Positions 39,542 to 50,938 of a stretch of 64,000 nucleotides of DNA are shown piece after piece. The DNA is from Bugulina stolonifera. Lineage: Eukaryota > Bryozoa > Gymnolaemata > Cheilostomatida > Bugulidae. The position numbers and the translations under genes were made by a program. The notes under the pieces were generated by a model. It ran no database searches. It was not told the DNA's origin and saw nothing but the letters and a program-made list of their open reading frames with translations. Every line of letters starts with the position of its first letter. Position 1 is the stretch's first letter. The stretch is taken from contig OW285189.1 of the NCBI GenBank assembly GCA_935421135.1, forward strand, positions 11,987,072 to 12,051,071. Reading direction: 5' to 3'.

Positions 39542-40742
39542 TCCTGTGATACACAACTCGTCCATACTCTTGGACATGTTTCCCATTTGTATGATTTAGG
39601 TAGCACCATAAACTTCCTTATTTTAGATTTTTCGAAAGCATTTGATACAGTAAATCATAGGAAGCTGATTTTCAAATTAAAACATATTGGTATCAACAGT
39701 ACTATCGTCAGCTGGATTTCAAAGTTTTTGAATGATCGAAGACAATATGTCACTGTAGAAGGTCAAAACTCCAGCTGTCGACCAGTAACATCAGGAGTTC
39801 CTCAGGGTTCTGTTTTAGGGCCACTTCTCTTTTTAATTTTTATCAGTGATTTGCCTTCACAATTAAAGTCTCCATGTAGGTTATTTGCAGATGATGTGAT
39901 CATTTATAACACCGTTAAAAATGCATCAATCTTACAACAAGATTTAAATAAGCTAGAAATATGGTCAGAAAAGTGGCAATTAAATTTTAATGTCTCAAAG
40001 TGTAGTTTTTTACAAATTGGACGGAAAGGACGAAGCGATAAACAAGACTTTTCTTTACACCACCAAATTTTAAAACAAGTTGAATTTCACCTGTATCTCG
40101 GAGTCTGTCTGCAGTCTAATTTAAAATGGGATCGCCATATTAACAAAATTACCCACACTGCAACACTAAGACTAGCTCAACTGCGCAGAATTTTAAAGTA
40201 TGCAAATATGCCAACACGCAGAGTAGCATATTTAACATTAGTAAGACCTTTGCTAGAGTTTGCAAGCCAAGTGTGGGACCCTCATCAAAAAAATCTAATT
40301 AAACAAATTGAAAAGGTACAAAATACAGGTCTAAGATTTATTTATAAAATTAGAGGGCAAGTTAGTTTTAAACAGCTGAGGGAAAAGGTAGGCATAAAGT
40401 CTTTGCAACAACGGAAGAAGGAGGCAAGATTGTCACTTTTTTCAAGGTGCCTGGCTGAAGGCTTTGAGCCAACTTTTAATTATTATTTAGATAAGATACA
40501 CAAAACAAGACAGGCCCTTAATACATATACACCACACATCAGAACAAATATCTTTTATTTCTCATTTTGGCCCAGAACCCTGAGAGAGCTACGGTCTGAG
40601 TGAATGACTGAGACTAATAATAGCACATATATCACAAAACATAAAAAAATACATACATGTATATAAATAGCATATAACAAAGAAAAAGATTACAAAAATA
40701 GCACTTTTAACATAAAATTGAAAAAAAAAAAACAAAACAATC
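39542..40742 (+). mobile_element. 5'-truncated non-LTR (LINE) retrotransposon, reverse transcriptase, Jockey/CR1/L2-like
   Basis: A single frame open from 39542 to the stop at 40601-40603, about 353 codons, begins SCDTQLVHTLGH, the middle of a LINE reverse transcriptase, directly after an in-frame TGA. Conserved blocks follow: LDFSKAFDTVNH, SGVPQGSVLGPLLFLIFISD and the catalytic FADDVIIY. The thumb, WSEKWQLNFNVSKC and the C-terminal LYLGVCLQSNLKWDRHI region come next, ending FSFWPRTLREL. The endonuclease and N-terminal reverse transcriptase are missing, as expected from abortive target-primed reverse transcription. An A-rich stretch at ~40724-40742 may be its tail. There is no protease, integrase or LTR. 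The frame is undamaged, suggesting recent insertion or an assembled active family elsewhere. No start codon or target-site duplication was assigned. Confidence 0.9.
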
Positions 40743-41298
40743 GAGTTCTCACGACTTTACGCACTTTTATGTGCTGTCTCTGTGAGAAAATGCAAAAAAA
40801 ACTATGATTATGTTAATGTTCCTAAACGTTGCCGTTTCTTGGTATGTGCCAGACTCTGTCGGAGATGTCTACAAATTTCTTTTCGGAAGCTCAAGTTGCC
40901 ATGGCCATCTCTTAGTTGTGACTCTTCAAGCACAAGTAAATTCTTTTTAATGACTATTCAAAACTTTCAAGTTTGAAGTTAAATATTAAATTTTTGCAAG
41001 TCCCCAGAAACTCGAGTCTTTGTTAAGTTACCTAGAAAAACAACAAGTCAAGCTATGTGGAACTTCATTCAAAATTTCGTTGCCTGTTGAGGCCAACTCT
41101 CAAATATTAGCAGAACAAAGGCTATTAAAATTCTAGCGGCATAAAAGATGAAAACTCCATCGAAATTTAACATTGCTTAGAAGCCAAGTCATCTAGTATA
41201 TTGATTGGCTGAAGTATAAGCATAGCTCACTGTAGTAAATAAATCAGTCTAGTTCCTATTAAAGTGAGTCAATGTGTCTTGCGTCCAGGTGGAAATTA

Positions 41299-41585
41299 TT
41301 TCTCTGAAATGCATGTATGTGGTCTTTTTATGCACCAAAGTTGGTCAGTATGAGTGTAAGTATGTCTCCTTTGCCTGGTGTTATGCCTTTCATCCAGGTC
41401 ACACTTGATATTGAAAAGCTGGTTTAATGCCTTCACTGAAGCATTTTGCAAAGAGTCTTTCTCCCCCCCCCCTCCTTCTTTCTTCACTCCTTTGTGCTCA
41501 CTCAACTTTCTAGAAGTTGTTTGCCCTTTAATTCTAAAAATGAAGCGATGGGCTTTGTTTTGCATTTTTTCAAGTTTTTTTATTC
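41299..41585 (-). pseudogene. Second, decayed copy of the same LINE's C-terminus, antisense
   Basis: Minus-strand residues KKMQNKAHRFIFRIKGQTT align with KVQNTGLRFIYKIRGQVS of the plus-strand element. The following NASVKALNQLFNIKCDLDER and HNTRQRRHTYT parallel its RCLAEGFEPTFNYYLDKIHK and TRQALNTYT. A run of C residues (~41462) and the Gly/Lys-rich insertion it encodes, plus loss of the ending, mark it as degenerate. Only the last ~90 codons remain. Confidence 0.75.
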
Positions 41586-41825
41586 ATCCACACACCGGAG
41601 TTAGCAACTATATATTTATACAGACCAATTGCTAAAGTTTAATTCTGTGCAACCCAGATGCTTTTCTATGCGGAACAGACCAGGTAGCCTATGGTTAGCA
41701 AAGATAATGGAGTAGCAGAGATCAACCAGTAGCTTAACTATAAAGGATTATTTACAACTTTGAAATCTACAGTTTTTTAGCATAGAATTGAATAGTCTAT
41801 TTTATATTAATATTTTTTATTGCAG

Positions 41826-41878
41826 CTGAAATCCAACCTGGATAGACGGTCTATCAGGTCAGCTTGACAACGCAACAG
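41826..41878 (+). other. Candidate 5' UTR exon of PPCS
   Basis: An acceptor-like TTATTGCAG precedes 41826 and a strong donor (CAACAG|GTAAGT) follows 41878. The next acceptor, CACCCTGTAG at 42160-42161, lies 36 bp before the PPCS start codon. The segment is non-coding in the PPCS frame. The acceptor implies a further exon to the left, which I did not find. Confidence 0.4.
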
Positions 41879-42197
41879 GTAAGTCTATTCTATCAGTCAA
41901 TAAGAGTGAAAGTAAGTAGTTATTTAGACATGAATGTTGAATGTAAGATACAGTAGTTGTATGTAATAATATGTTATGGAGTTATACGCATACAAGTTTA
42001 CGGTATGTAAAAATTTAAAATTTGTTGATATATTAAGTTTTCTTCCTGCAAGAGATAAATCTGGATGTATAGTTATCAAAATATCATATTGGTAAGTATA
42101 ACTGTTGTACATAGTGAACATAAACCATATCACAGTCTTATTTCTTTGTATCACCCTGTAGGTGGAAGTAGCCAGTTGACAGGAAGACAAGGTCAAT

Positions 42198-43326
42198 ATG
42201 GACTTAGACGCCATGTTTGGTGATGGGACATCCTTTGAAGACTCAATTCCCGAACAGTACTCTGAGAGAGTAAACAAGCTATCCTCATTCCTTGACACCT
42301 GTCGAACATTGGGGCACTCTGTTGTCTTGGTCACGTCTGGAGGTACGACAGTTCCACTTGAAAGTCGTACTGTCAGATTCATAGATAACTTTAGCTCTGG
42401 TAAAAGAGGTTCTACATCGGCAGAGTACTTTCTTGACCAAGGTTATGCAGTCGTGTATCTCTTCCGGCATAAAACATTAAAACCGTTTGATCGCCACTTG
42501 GCTAACATCTCCGCATTGGACATCTTAGAGAACAGAGCAGATTGTGTGGCAGTTAAAAGTGAGTATGAAGAATTATGCAGAATAAATCTAGAAAAGAAGA
42601 AATCGTTTATGGAATCTGGAAAGCTACACTTTTGTGAATTTGTCAGTATAGCGGATTACTTGACTTTACTGCGGGTCTGTTCTATGCAGCTGCAATCCTT
42701 TGGCCGTAGAGCTCTGTTGTATTTAGCTGCTGCCGTCTCCGACTTCTACATTCCATCCAAAGATCTACCAGAACATAAAATCCAATCTTCCAACGGACCA
42801 ATGAGCTTGAGTCTGCACTTAGTACCTAAAATGTTAAAGCCTCTAGTCGGTCACTGGGTTCCCGAAGCTTATGTTGTCTCTTTCAAACTGGAGACGGATG
42901 AGAAAATTCTGATACCCAAAGCACAGAGGGCATTGGATACTTATCAACATAAACTCGTTATAGGAAACATTCTAGAAACAAGGAATGAGGTAATTCTATA
43001 TTCCAGACAACACCTTTTGTATTACTTATAGCAGTTAAGAGTTTTTATCTTGTAGAAATACCCATTAGATTCGATTATTTACCATTGTCACCAGCATATT
43101 ACTTACTGGTGTGATTGCCCACAGCTGTTACCGACACTTCACTTGTATCTTATATATGAATCAGTGACGTGTTTGCTAAAAAACTTTATTTCTGTAGGTC
43201 GTGTGGCTGGTATCTAAGGACAGTGATCCTCAAGAAATCCGTGTTAATCTGAAAAGCGGAGTTGAGATTGAGTCTTTAATTGTCAAAAGACTAGCGGAGT
43301 TACATCATCAGTTTATGAGTACATAA
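42198..43326 (+). CDS. PPCS: Phosphopantothenate-cysteine ligase (PPC synthetase), complete
   Basis: This enzyme joins cysteine to 4'-phosphopantothenate, the second step of coenzyme A synthesis from pantothenate, in the cytosol; animal enzymes use ATP. Coding exons are 42198-42989 and 43198-43326 (donor GAG|GTAATT, acceptor TTTCTGTAG), 306 residues, close to the ~311 aa of the human enzyme. The N-terminal block VTSGGTTVPLE (45-55) leads into VRFIDNFSSGKRG (59-71), typical of the family. LYLAAAVSDFYIP (174-186) is the conserved AAVSDF site, and SFKLETDE (228-235) precedes the C-terminal strands. The start is the first ATG in the exon and gives the family length. The last ~10 codons and the stop lie within a 32-bp tandem duplication. 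Upstream is a likely untranslated exon. Confidence 0.95.
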
Positions 43327-43361
43327 TGAAGTTACATCATCAGTTTATGAGGAAATAAATA
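43298..43361. repeat. 32-bp tandem duplication across the PPCS stop codon
   Basis: AGTTACATCATCAGTTTATG occurs at 43298 and again at 43330, a 32-bp direct repeat. The first copy encodes the last residues LHHQFMST and supplies TAA; the second is 3' UTR and ends in GGAAATAAAT. Confidence 0.9.
43354..43359 (+). terminator. Possible poly(A) signal of PPCS
   Basis: AATAAA occurs 28 nt after the stop codon, at the end of the second copy of the 32-bp duplication. The canonical hexamer is present, but a cleavage site was not established. Confidence 0.4.
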
Positions 43362-44217
43362 GGCATTACTCTCAGCTCAGGTATGGTACATATGGATTCA
43401 CGGTCTAATTTGGTTAAGCAAAATACTACTCTCATGCATACTAATAAGTTTATTTAAATGAGTGATTGATACTAACAATCTTCCGTTTACATGTTGTGTA
43501 GAATAGTCTATCATTTCTATCACTAAGTGAATGATTTTTCGTTTTAGAATCTTTGGGTCCCATTGAAAAGAGTAGGTTGTAAGCTTTACAATGATGCATA
43601 GTTTCCATAGCTAAAATACATTATACTCAAGCTCTTTTGAAAGTTCTTTACAGCAAAGGAGTTAGGTTGGAGGTATTAATACGTTTGGCCACACTGTATA
43701 CACATCACAGTACGATATTAGCAGGGTCAATCTCTTCTGGAAACTGTTTGTATCTAGACTTGTGTGTTTCTACCTATTTTAGATTTCAGAGAGCACAAAG
43801 CACACTTTACCAGCTTTGCAACACCACTAACTCCGTATTAAATTAATAATATCAAAAATTTATATCAATATCATAGCTAATGTAGAGGGCTAGTAGAATT
43901 GTTTATTTATTTGCTAGTGTTAGACTATATATGAATGTACAACCAAGTTTAAAGTATACAAGATTTTACTGCACTTTTATCTAAACATTGAACATCAGTC
44001 ATAACAGTGCCAGTGTAATGATCCGTGATTACATAAATTAGCTATTTTTATATTTTCGTTTCTGTGTGACGTGTTTAGTTCTTATACACTTATTGTCAAT
44101 CAGGCTACTTATATAATTATATTGGACTACTCTTTTGATTCTTTGGAACGAAATTAGACTATTTACATGCATTGTATGTAGTACAACTTCTTGGGTGGTA
44201 TAAGGAACTTATTGGCT

Positions 44218-44264
44218 GTTGTCTTCTCTCTGTCATGCCCTTTACTTTATAGGAGAAGATAACG
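44218..44264. repeat. Short palindromic (hairpin) repeat, copy C
   Basis: GTTGTCTTCTCTC is followed after about 20 bp by GGAGAAGATAACG, an imperfect inverted copy of the same arm seen elsewhere in the window. Confidence 0.6.
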
Positions 44265-45196
44265 TTGATCAAATTTGTGTTTTTGCACAACATGTACATG
44301 AGTGACTTGTGTTATGCAATGGTGCATTATTCTGTTTTGATTCATATTTAGGATAATCTGAAATAGTTGAATGCTAAACATTCCATTTTTACTGCGATTT
44401 TAAATTTATAGTTGATTGGATTTCCGTAATAAATTTTTGTGCTGTACTTTATTGCATTCATGTACTGTATTGTATCAATACACAGTAGAATGTTTAGACT
44501 TTCACTAAAAAACTCAAGTTGGTTGTCAAGTATGTGCATTAGTCAGGAGTATGAACTTTGTACCAAGTGCTAGCATTTCTAAGAACCATTACAAAGCCTA
44601 TTGAACTGTGTTTATCATTTATTATTTTTAGACATCTTTCCAGGAATGGAAGAAAATATAGCAAAAGGTATACCGTTGCATGTATCATAAATATAATCAC
44701 TGTAGGTCACCAATAACTCAAAGCTTGGCAATGTTGGACAAATTCTATTCTTGAACATATTCCTACCTACCTATTACGATCATGCAGTTGCTAAACACAT
44801 AATAATAACAATATCTAAATGGAAGGCAACATTTAATAAAAAAGTACAATCTGCCACTGTAAAACAACTTTATGGTTAATTGAAAAATTAACTGAATTGC
44901 CTGCTCTTAAACGTTGATTTTGCTACCAAGGTTAGCTAGGCACGGCTCAGTGGGGGTATACATGTGGAGTAAATAGAAACTTTGTTTAACTGAAGGGTGA
45001 ACATAAGAGCTATAATGTTATTTTTTGAGCATTGGTCTTGCAATAATTTTGGTGTCAAATAGCATTCGGTTTTTGTAGCTGTCATCCCATCTTACTAGCT
45101 CAGACTTGCATGTAGACACAACTTGCTTAAAGTGGAGTAGAATATAAACTAGAGATAACGGTGTATATACTATATATTATTGGAAACATTCCTAAG

Positions 45197-48100
45197 TTAT
45201 TCTGCTGCAGTCTCTTCTGAAGCCGCAGGTTCTGCTGTAGTTTGCTCTAAAAATCAGAAATATGGGAATACAAAATATTATTATCTGTGACATCATGTTA
45301 CACTTTCACTGAGTTCTACCATTTTTGGAATTCATTAGTTGACCTAAGTGACCTCGGTAAGCATAATTCCTCAAAATCATGTAGATTTCTGTGGAAAGCT
45401 GAGAAGGCAACTAAACTCATACATAAATTTACAAGTTGTCCTCTCTTACTTCTCTAATTATGAGAGGAGACAACTACTACCATAATCAATATTTAATAAT
45501 AATAATAATATGATGATGATGGACATTGGTTTACTTGTGATTGTATAGAACTAAACACTAATATGCTTTAAATACAAAATTTCGTAAGCAACCATATTTT
45601 GAGTCAATGGGAAAAGCCCTGCGAACAGAATTACAAGATTGTAAATGATAGGTACTATTATGTTGTAATAAGCTATTGATTCTAAGGTAAAGTTGTCTTC
45701 TCTCCACTCCTCAAAATTAACACTTGGGAGAGGACAACTTCTTACCAATTCCTTACTAATGTTGTGTAACACTCATGCATCTACATGTACTAAGCCTAAT
45801 CAACTTGTGCCTTTTGACTGGATCAGTTGTAGCCTACTATACCTTCTGTGGCTGCTGGTTGTTCATCTGCCTGTTTGGTCTCTTCTGCGGGCTTCTGTTC
45901 TTCACTAGTAGCTGCTGTGTTCTCTGCAGGTTTGTCTTCAGCTAAAAACAGGTTCAAAAATACAGTCGTGGAAAGTGGAAAGAAAGAGACAGTATAACTT
46001 ACATGTAGATTTTTCAATAACACAGGAGCATACAAGTACCAATAACTTACACACATAGGACATACATGTAGGACAGAGGATTGGGGATGTGTTCGCGTCT
46101 CTAAATACTTGTATCTCACAATTTTGTTTCAAAACATTGAGAAGCCAACAAGCGAAATACATGTAGAACTGTCAAAGGCTATTTTCCCAAGTTTAACATT
46201 ATAGAAAATTAGTATAATATGTTCATGCAGTAAATTCTATGAGTTCAGAGACAACACCTCAATGAGAGAAACAGAGTTTGTTAAATGACACTGACCTACC
46301 CATGAAACCATAATATAGTCAACAACAACCATGAACCAATAAAAGAAGGTGTTTGAACATAACTGTACAACAAGGACACCATGCCCAAGCAAGTCAACAA
46401 CACTAAACATCTACGACTCCACCAACTTGTGGAGACTACCTTCAGAAATATGTTCAACGGTTTCCTCAGTTGCTGGGCTAGTTGCTGGTGGGGAGACTTC
46501 GGCAGTTTTACTGCTATTTTCCATATTGATGTCGCTAAATGCTTCCTTTATTGCCTCTCTTTCAGGTTTCCCCGAATTATTAGACTCGCACCTGCCACTG
46601 TCTATTTGGTTATTTGTATTAGTAGTATTACTATTATCTAACTCAACAACTGAATTAGCCTCCCCTTCATCCTCGACAACATATGCATCACCGATATCGC
46701 CTGTTTCCTTGTCAGCTTCCTTCACTGTCTCTACATCAGTTAGTATAGAAACTGAGGACTACATGCTAGCACACATGCCGTCTATGGTAATACGCTAAAT
46801 CTACTATGGTAACTTACATGTATATACATTGTACATGCTATTATTTGTGTATCCAACTTATATTGTAATATGATATACATTTACAAGGAATAACATTAAT
46901 ATGGACATGCTGTAAATAATATAACAACAATCTTGGATTGTTGATAATTAAGCATATACATGTACTACAGTATATGTATTTTAATTATAATGATAACATC
47001 TGCTATGAACAAATTACAAAAATATGCTTGGCATATTGTGGACAACATTTTATAACATGCATTTAGTCCTGAGAAGGTGCAGTGATACATCACAGCAAGG
47101 GAGTAAATGGATCATAGTTCAAGTCATACCATAACAATGCTGGCTAGAATAAGAAGTTTTGGCAAAAAGTCATCCACATGTTGTGAACACTGAAGAGCCC
47201 ATTTATATTAGTTGGAAACAGTCCAATGATATTCTATCAGAACACTAGGCTACAATTACAAGTGTTTGATTCAGACAAAAGAAGTTTGGTGAACTAACAA
47301 CAAGTTGTATAGGGGGGACAGGAAGTTATACACACATTGAATAATGGTAGAATACTGTAGAATTCTGTGCAATTTTTGGTTATTGTCTGTTAGTAATATA
47401 ATTTTAGCCATCTGCGTATACATGTATATTATTGTTAATACATACACTGGGAGTATGGGAGAGAATGTTAAAGTAAATGACTGTTAAAAACCTGCATGAT
47501 GTCAACAACTCTCCTAAGACAGCCCATGCAATATCTACTATAAATTTCCAGTTATTGGCAAATTGGAGTCGCTTTTCCTTGCATTCGGTGGCAGTGGTGT
47601 CAAAGACCATATAAAATATCCATTATAGACTAATTAAAATATAGATTTTATGCAAAACAGGAAGCAGAGTTCTCTCATCTTCAAAAGAGATTAGCAGTCT
47701 TAGGAAGGTCAAGGACACCATTTGGCCAGAGTGTTATCATTGGACGATTCGTTGGTGGCACATAGACATAGAGAGTGTGTGAGACACCACATACATTTAT
47801 TCATTACTACCTGGTTCTTCCAATATTGGTGAATGAGTTGGCTTGGTAACGGTAACTACATCTACATGTACAACTGATGTTTATGAACCACTGATCTATC
47901 TCATGATTTTACAAACATGCGTTAATACCATCATAAAAAATACATGTAGTGTTGACTATACTTGTGATCATCAAATGCTACCAAATAAATGCAACAACAT
48001 TTTTACATGCATGCAGTTATCCTTATCACCCGTCATGTGATGTCTACTATTACAGATGAGTTGAGTATAATGTTGTTTCCTTATTTTCATGAGTAGACAA

Positions 48101-48835
48101 TTTCAATAGCAATCCAAAACTATAATGTTTTTAGTTAGTAATCGTACAAATGTTGTTCACTCCACATGCTATCCATCAAATAAAATATAATACACTTTAA
48201 GATAAGAGTTGTCCAATACCTGCATCACCCTCAGATTTCAAGTCAAAGGCTGGAAATTATTACAAACGGTTGCATAAAATTGTCTTATTGGTGCATACAA
48301 AATACTTTAGTGAATAAGAGACCTACTCTTACATGTAAACAACTGCATTTTATTAGGTATGGGCTGACTGTTTCATCATCCTAAATTATATTAGTAAATT
48401 TGAATGTCAGATAGAACAAAATGGCTACTTTCAATTCTAAGGAAGCTGCTTTCTAGAAGGTGAGCTTTATTCAACGCGTACATTTACGTGTACATGTACA
48501 CGTACACGTACATGTACACGTACGCGTACATGTACATACATTGCATACATGTACATATACATTATATATCATATACTTCAACATACTAAGCTAAAAATAT
48601 TTTGCTAGCTGCATAATATACAGTGTTCAATACACTATTCTTTTAAACAAATTTTGTACCCAACATACTGCAATAATACCTGCGATTAATTACACCATGT
48701 TGTGCAGTTATAATATATATTATGAGACTATGATTTACCTGCACCATCAACACAAGTCTGTTGAGTATTTTCTTCCTTTGCTGGAGGTGGATCTTGGCTA
48801 CTGGTCTGTGTTTGTTTACTTCCTCCACAACCCAT
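45197..48835 (-). CDS. Small acidic, probably N-myristoylated, disordered protein (unrecognised)
   Basis: I do not recognise a family. Six minus-strand exons join with consistent phase 1: 48739-48835, 48220-48249, 47811-47861 (or to 47873), 46440-46730, 45843-45941 and 45197-45246 (TAA), about 205 residues. The start MGCGGSKQTQT fits an N-myristoylation signal (Gly2, Ser6, Lys7) with Cys3 as a possible palmitoylation site, which suggests membrane anchoring. The rest is rich in Glu, Ala, Pro, Thr, Ser and Asn, with no predicted globular core. Examples are EDKPAENTAATSEEQKPAEE and the closing EQTTAEPAASEETAAE. Composition recalls BASP1/MARCKS-type membrane proteins, but that is not evidence of homology. 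Exon 48220-48249 is only 30 nt. The acceptor of exon 46440-46730 has a textbook branch-like TACTAAC. The third exon is the least certain. Confidence 0.7.
45432..45475. repeat. Short palindromic (hairpin) repeat, copy D
   Basis: CAAGTTGTCCTCTC and GAGAGGAGACAACT flank a ~16-bp loop. It lies in the last intron of the acidic-protein gene, 214 bp from copy E. Confidence 0.8.
45689..45742. repeat. Short palindromic (hairpin) repeat, copy E
   Basis: AAAGTTGTCTTCTCTC and GGGAGAGGACAACTTCTT flank a ~20-bp loop. It is in the same intron as copy D and is one of the best-preserved copies. Confidence 0.85.
48485..48536. repeat. Alternating purine-pyrimidine ACGT/ACATGT tract
   Basis: About 50 bp built from ACGTGT, ACATGT, ACACGT and ACGCGT steps, almost strictly alternating purine and pyrimidine, with nested palindromes. 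It lies in intron 1 of the acidic-protein gene. Such tracts can form cruciform or Z-DNA. Confidence 0.75.
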
Positions 48836-50938
48836 TGTAAATGTGTGTCTAGCAATCAAGCTGATAAAAAGATGAGCAAATGTGTGCCTAAAGGTCAACA
48901 GGGACGAGAATATGAATCTAAACTAAAGTACTTTATTGCTGTTGCTAGCCTAGTACCAGGAGAGAAAGTGATCCTACAAGAATAGACTTAGAAATGCAAT
49001 GCGTTTAACTACTTGCTGTACATAGGTCTAATAGGCAGTTGTGTTTATTGTTGTCATTGACAACAATATGTAACCAATGTGTACTAGAGACTGAAAGAAT
49101 ACAGCTAGACTACTAAACAATTATTCGCACTTACAAAGAATAAATATTTCAAGTAGTACTGCCTCTTTCTTGACCATATTATTTGGTATTGATTGTAGGG
49201 GCAGCGAATACAATACCCAAATATGAATATCATAAAACAATGAACCATTATAATTGCTCATTAAAATATGTGTGGGACCTTCTACGTTCCATTTACACTT
49301 ACTATAGAATGGCTATGCCTAATTTGTCATTATAGAGAAATATTATTTTATGTTTATTGGCACATTAGTAGTCAATAGTGATGTCTTTCAAATGACGTTA
49401 GGTGTGTTAGCCTTCAATTGTGTTTCATCTACTCAAGTTCATAATGTCAAAGAAAAAACTGAGTATGTTTATTTCATGAACTTTAAATTCTCTGAATGCT
49501 GTTCTCATTTAATCACTGAATTGATTTCTTTTATAGTGACTATAAATATTTGGAACACCTATGGTAACAGGGGGGTAGGGGTCGGTATGATTTCACATAG
49601 TGTGAAGTACAAAGTTCATCCATTGAAATTCCAGGAGCGTAAGCTTGGTCAATACAAAACCCGCATGTTGTATATAGACCTACATGTAGGTCCACCTATA
49701 CTGAAGACAAAGAGAACCAACCACCTGTAAGGGGTTCAGATTCCCTAGCAGCAGCTGGTCATAATCAGACTATAATATTTTATGTGCTCTGTAGGTCCCC
49801 ATCCATTGCGTATTTGTTGGGTAAGATATTGGACTTCCTAACATTTAATGAAATGATTGTTTACCAGATCAATAAAAACAATAATGACAGGTGATTGCGG
49901 GTGATTGGGTGTTACTACATTATTATTTATTCATGAAGAAAAAGTATGAATACATTGTGTACAGCACCATCAATGTTTAATGTGACAAAGTTGTAAAGAT
50001 GTTAGAGTGATAATATTCTTATATCTTAGGAGTAATACAGAATATAAACTCAAATATTCCACCATGAAACTATAATATTAAAATAAAAATAATTTAGCTG
50101 TTTCTCACTAGCCAAAAAGATAGTACATTTTAGTATACATTGTGTGCAAGGGTAGGCATATATTATTGTATACACAGATTTCTCGTCAATTTAAAATATA
50201 AAAAACTAAAGTTTAACTAGTAACTAACAATAAAATTAAAATTGTGGTGATTACAGTGCAAATTGAGAAACTAAATTTTAAAACGAAAATTAAATCTACT
50301 CAATTGGGAAAAATGAATGCAAGACATATTAGTCTAGCTTATAAGGAAATATATAAAACAGGTAGTATAAAAATACTCATCATAACTCAAGTGAGATGCA
50401 GTCTTACATGTTATGCATTCATGCAAGCCATCAAATATACAGTGCATGTGATGATATGTACACAATATAATAGTTAAGGATAAACATCTCAGTAATAAGT
50501 ATTTGGTGTCTATTGCATTATATCGCAAAATTGATTTCCTCTCTCAATATCGTCTAACGAATAAGATGAAACATAAAGACTGTTTGAAATAGTTTTGTTT
50601 CTCTTCAGTCTCTATTTGTCTGATATTTCAAACACTAGCAGTACAACCACCTCACTAAACATAACAGCTATTTAACATTGAAGCCAGTCAGCAACACTAT
50701 GACAGTCCATCTTTCAGTGGAAGATAGTACGCAATACAAACGCCAATAATTACTAGGCAAAGCAAATATTTGATTATTATGGCTATATCTTACAAACCCT
50801 ATCTATGCCAATGTATGCTCAAGTAGTGCGATCAGTCCTGAGATGGATTTTGGCATTTTAGTTGGGGTTCTTAACCAGTATGTGCGGGTGGTAGCTCAGG
50901 ATACACTGTACAGGTTTCCAGTGAGTAGAGTTCCATCA
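48836..50938. other. Spacer between the acidic-protein gene and PHACTR
   Basis: Upstream of the minus-strand acidic-protein gene and downstream of the PHACTR stop at 50939, so it should hold a promoter and the PHACTR 3' UTR. A minus-strand AATAAA lies at ~49926. A 126-codon plus-strand frame at 49350-49730 has no recognisable similarity or splice context, and I do not call it a gene. Confidence 0.6.

Larger units (their letters stand above)
37199..42197. other. Head-to-head spacer between POP1 and PPCS
   Basis: POP1 (-) starts at 37198 and PPCS (+) at 42198, so both promoters should lie here. 37199-38400 and 38710-39540 are AT-rich with nothing recognised. 38414-38707, 39542-40605 and 41299-41585 are retrotransposon pieces listed separately. 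A plausible PPCS 5' UTR exon is at 41826-41878. No core promoter motif was assigned. Confidence 0.65.
43327..45196. other. Tail-to-tail spacer between PPCS and the acidic-protein gene
   Basis: Contains the PPCS 3' UTR and the 3' end of the minus-strand gene at 45197-48835. The hairpin repeat copy C (44218) lies here. A stretch at ~44638-44667 has exon-like borders (TTTTTAG...AAAAG|GTATAC) on the plus strand, but no frame or similarity supports it. Nothing else was recognised. Confidence 0.6.

Noticed and set aside
39542..40742. Possibility of an endogenous retrovirus
   Set aside because: The reverse transcriptase is of LINE type (FADD, C-terminal thumb motifs), with no LTR, protease, RNase H or integrase nearby.
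46349..46798. 149-codon plus-strand frame, Ser/Thr/Val-rich
   Set aside because: Antisense of the acidic-protein exon 46440-46730, whose minus-strand phases and splice sites fit.
49350..49730. 126-codon plus-strand frame
   Set aside because: No recognisable similarity, no domain or repeat pattern, no convincing splice partners; AT-rich composition like the surrounding spacer.
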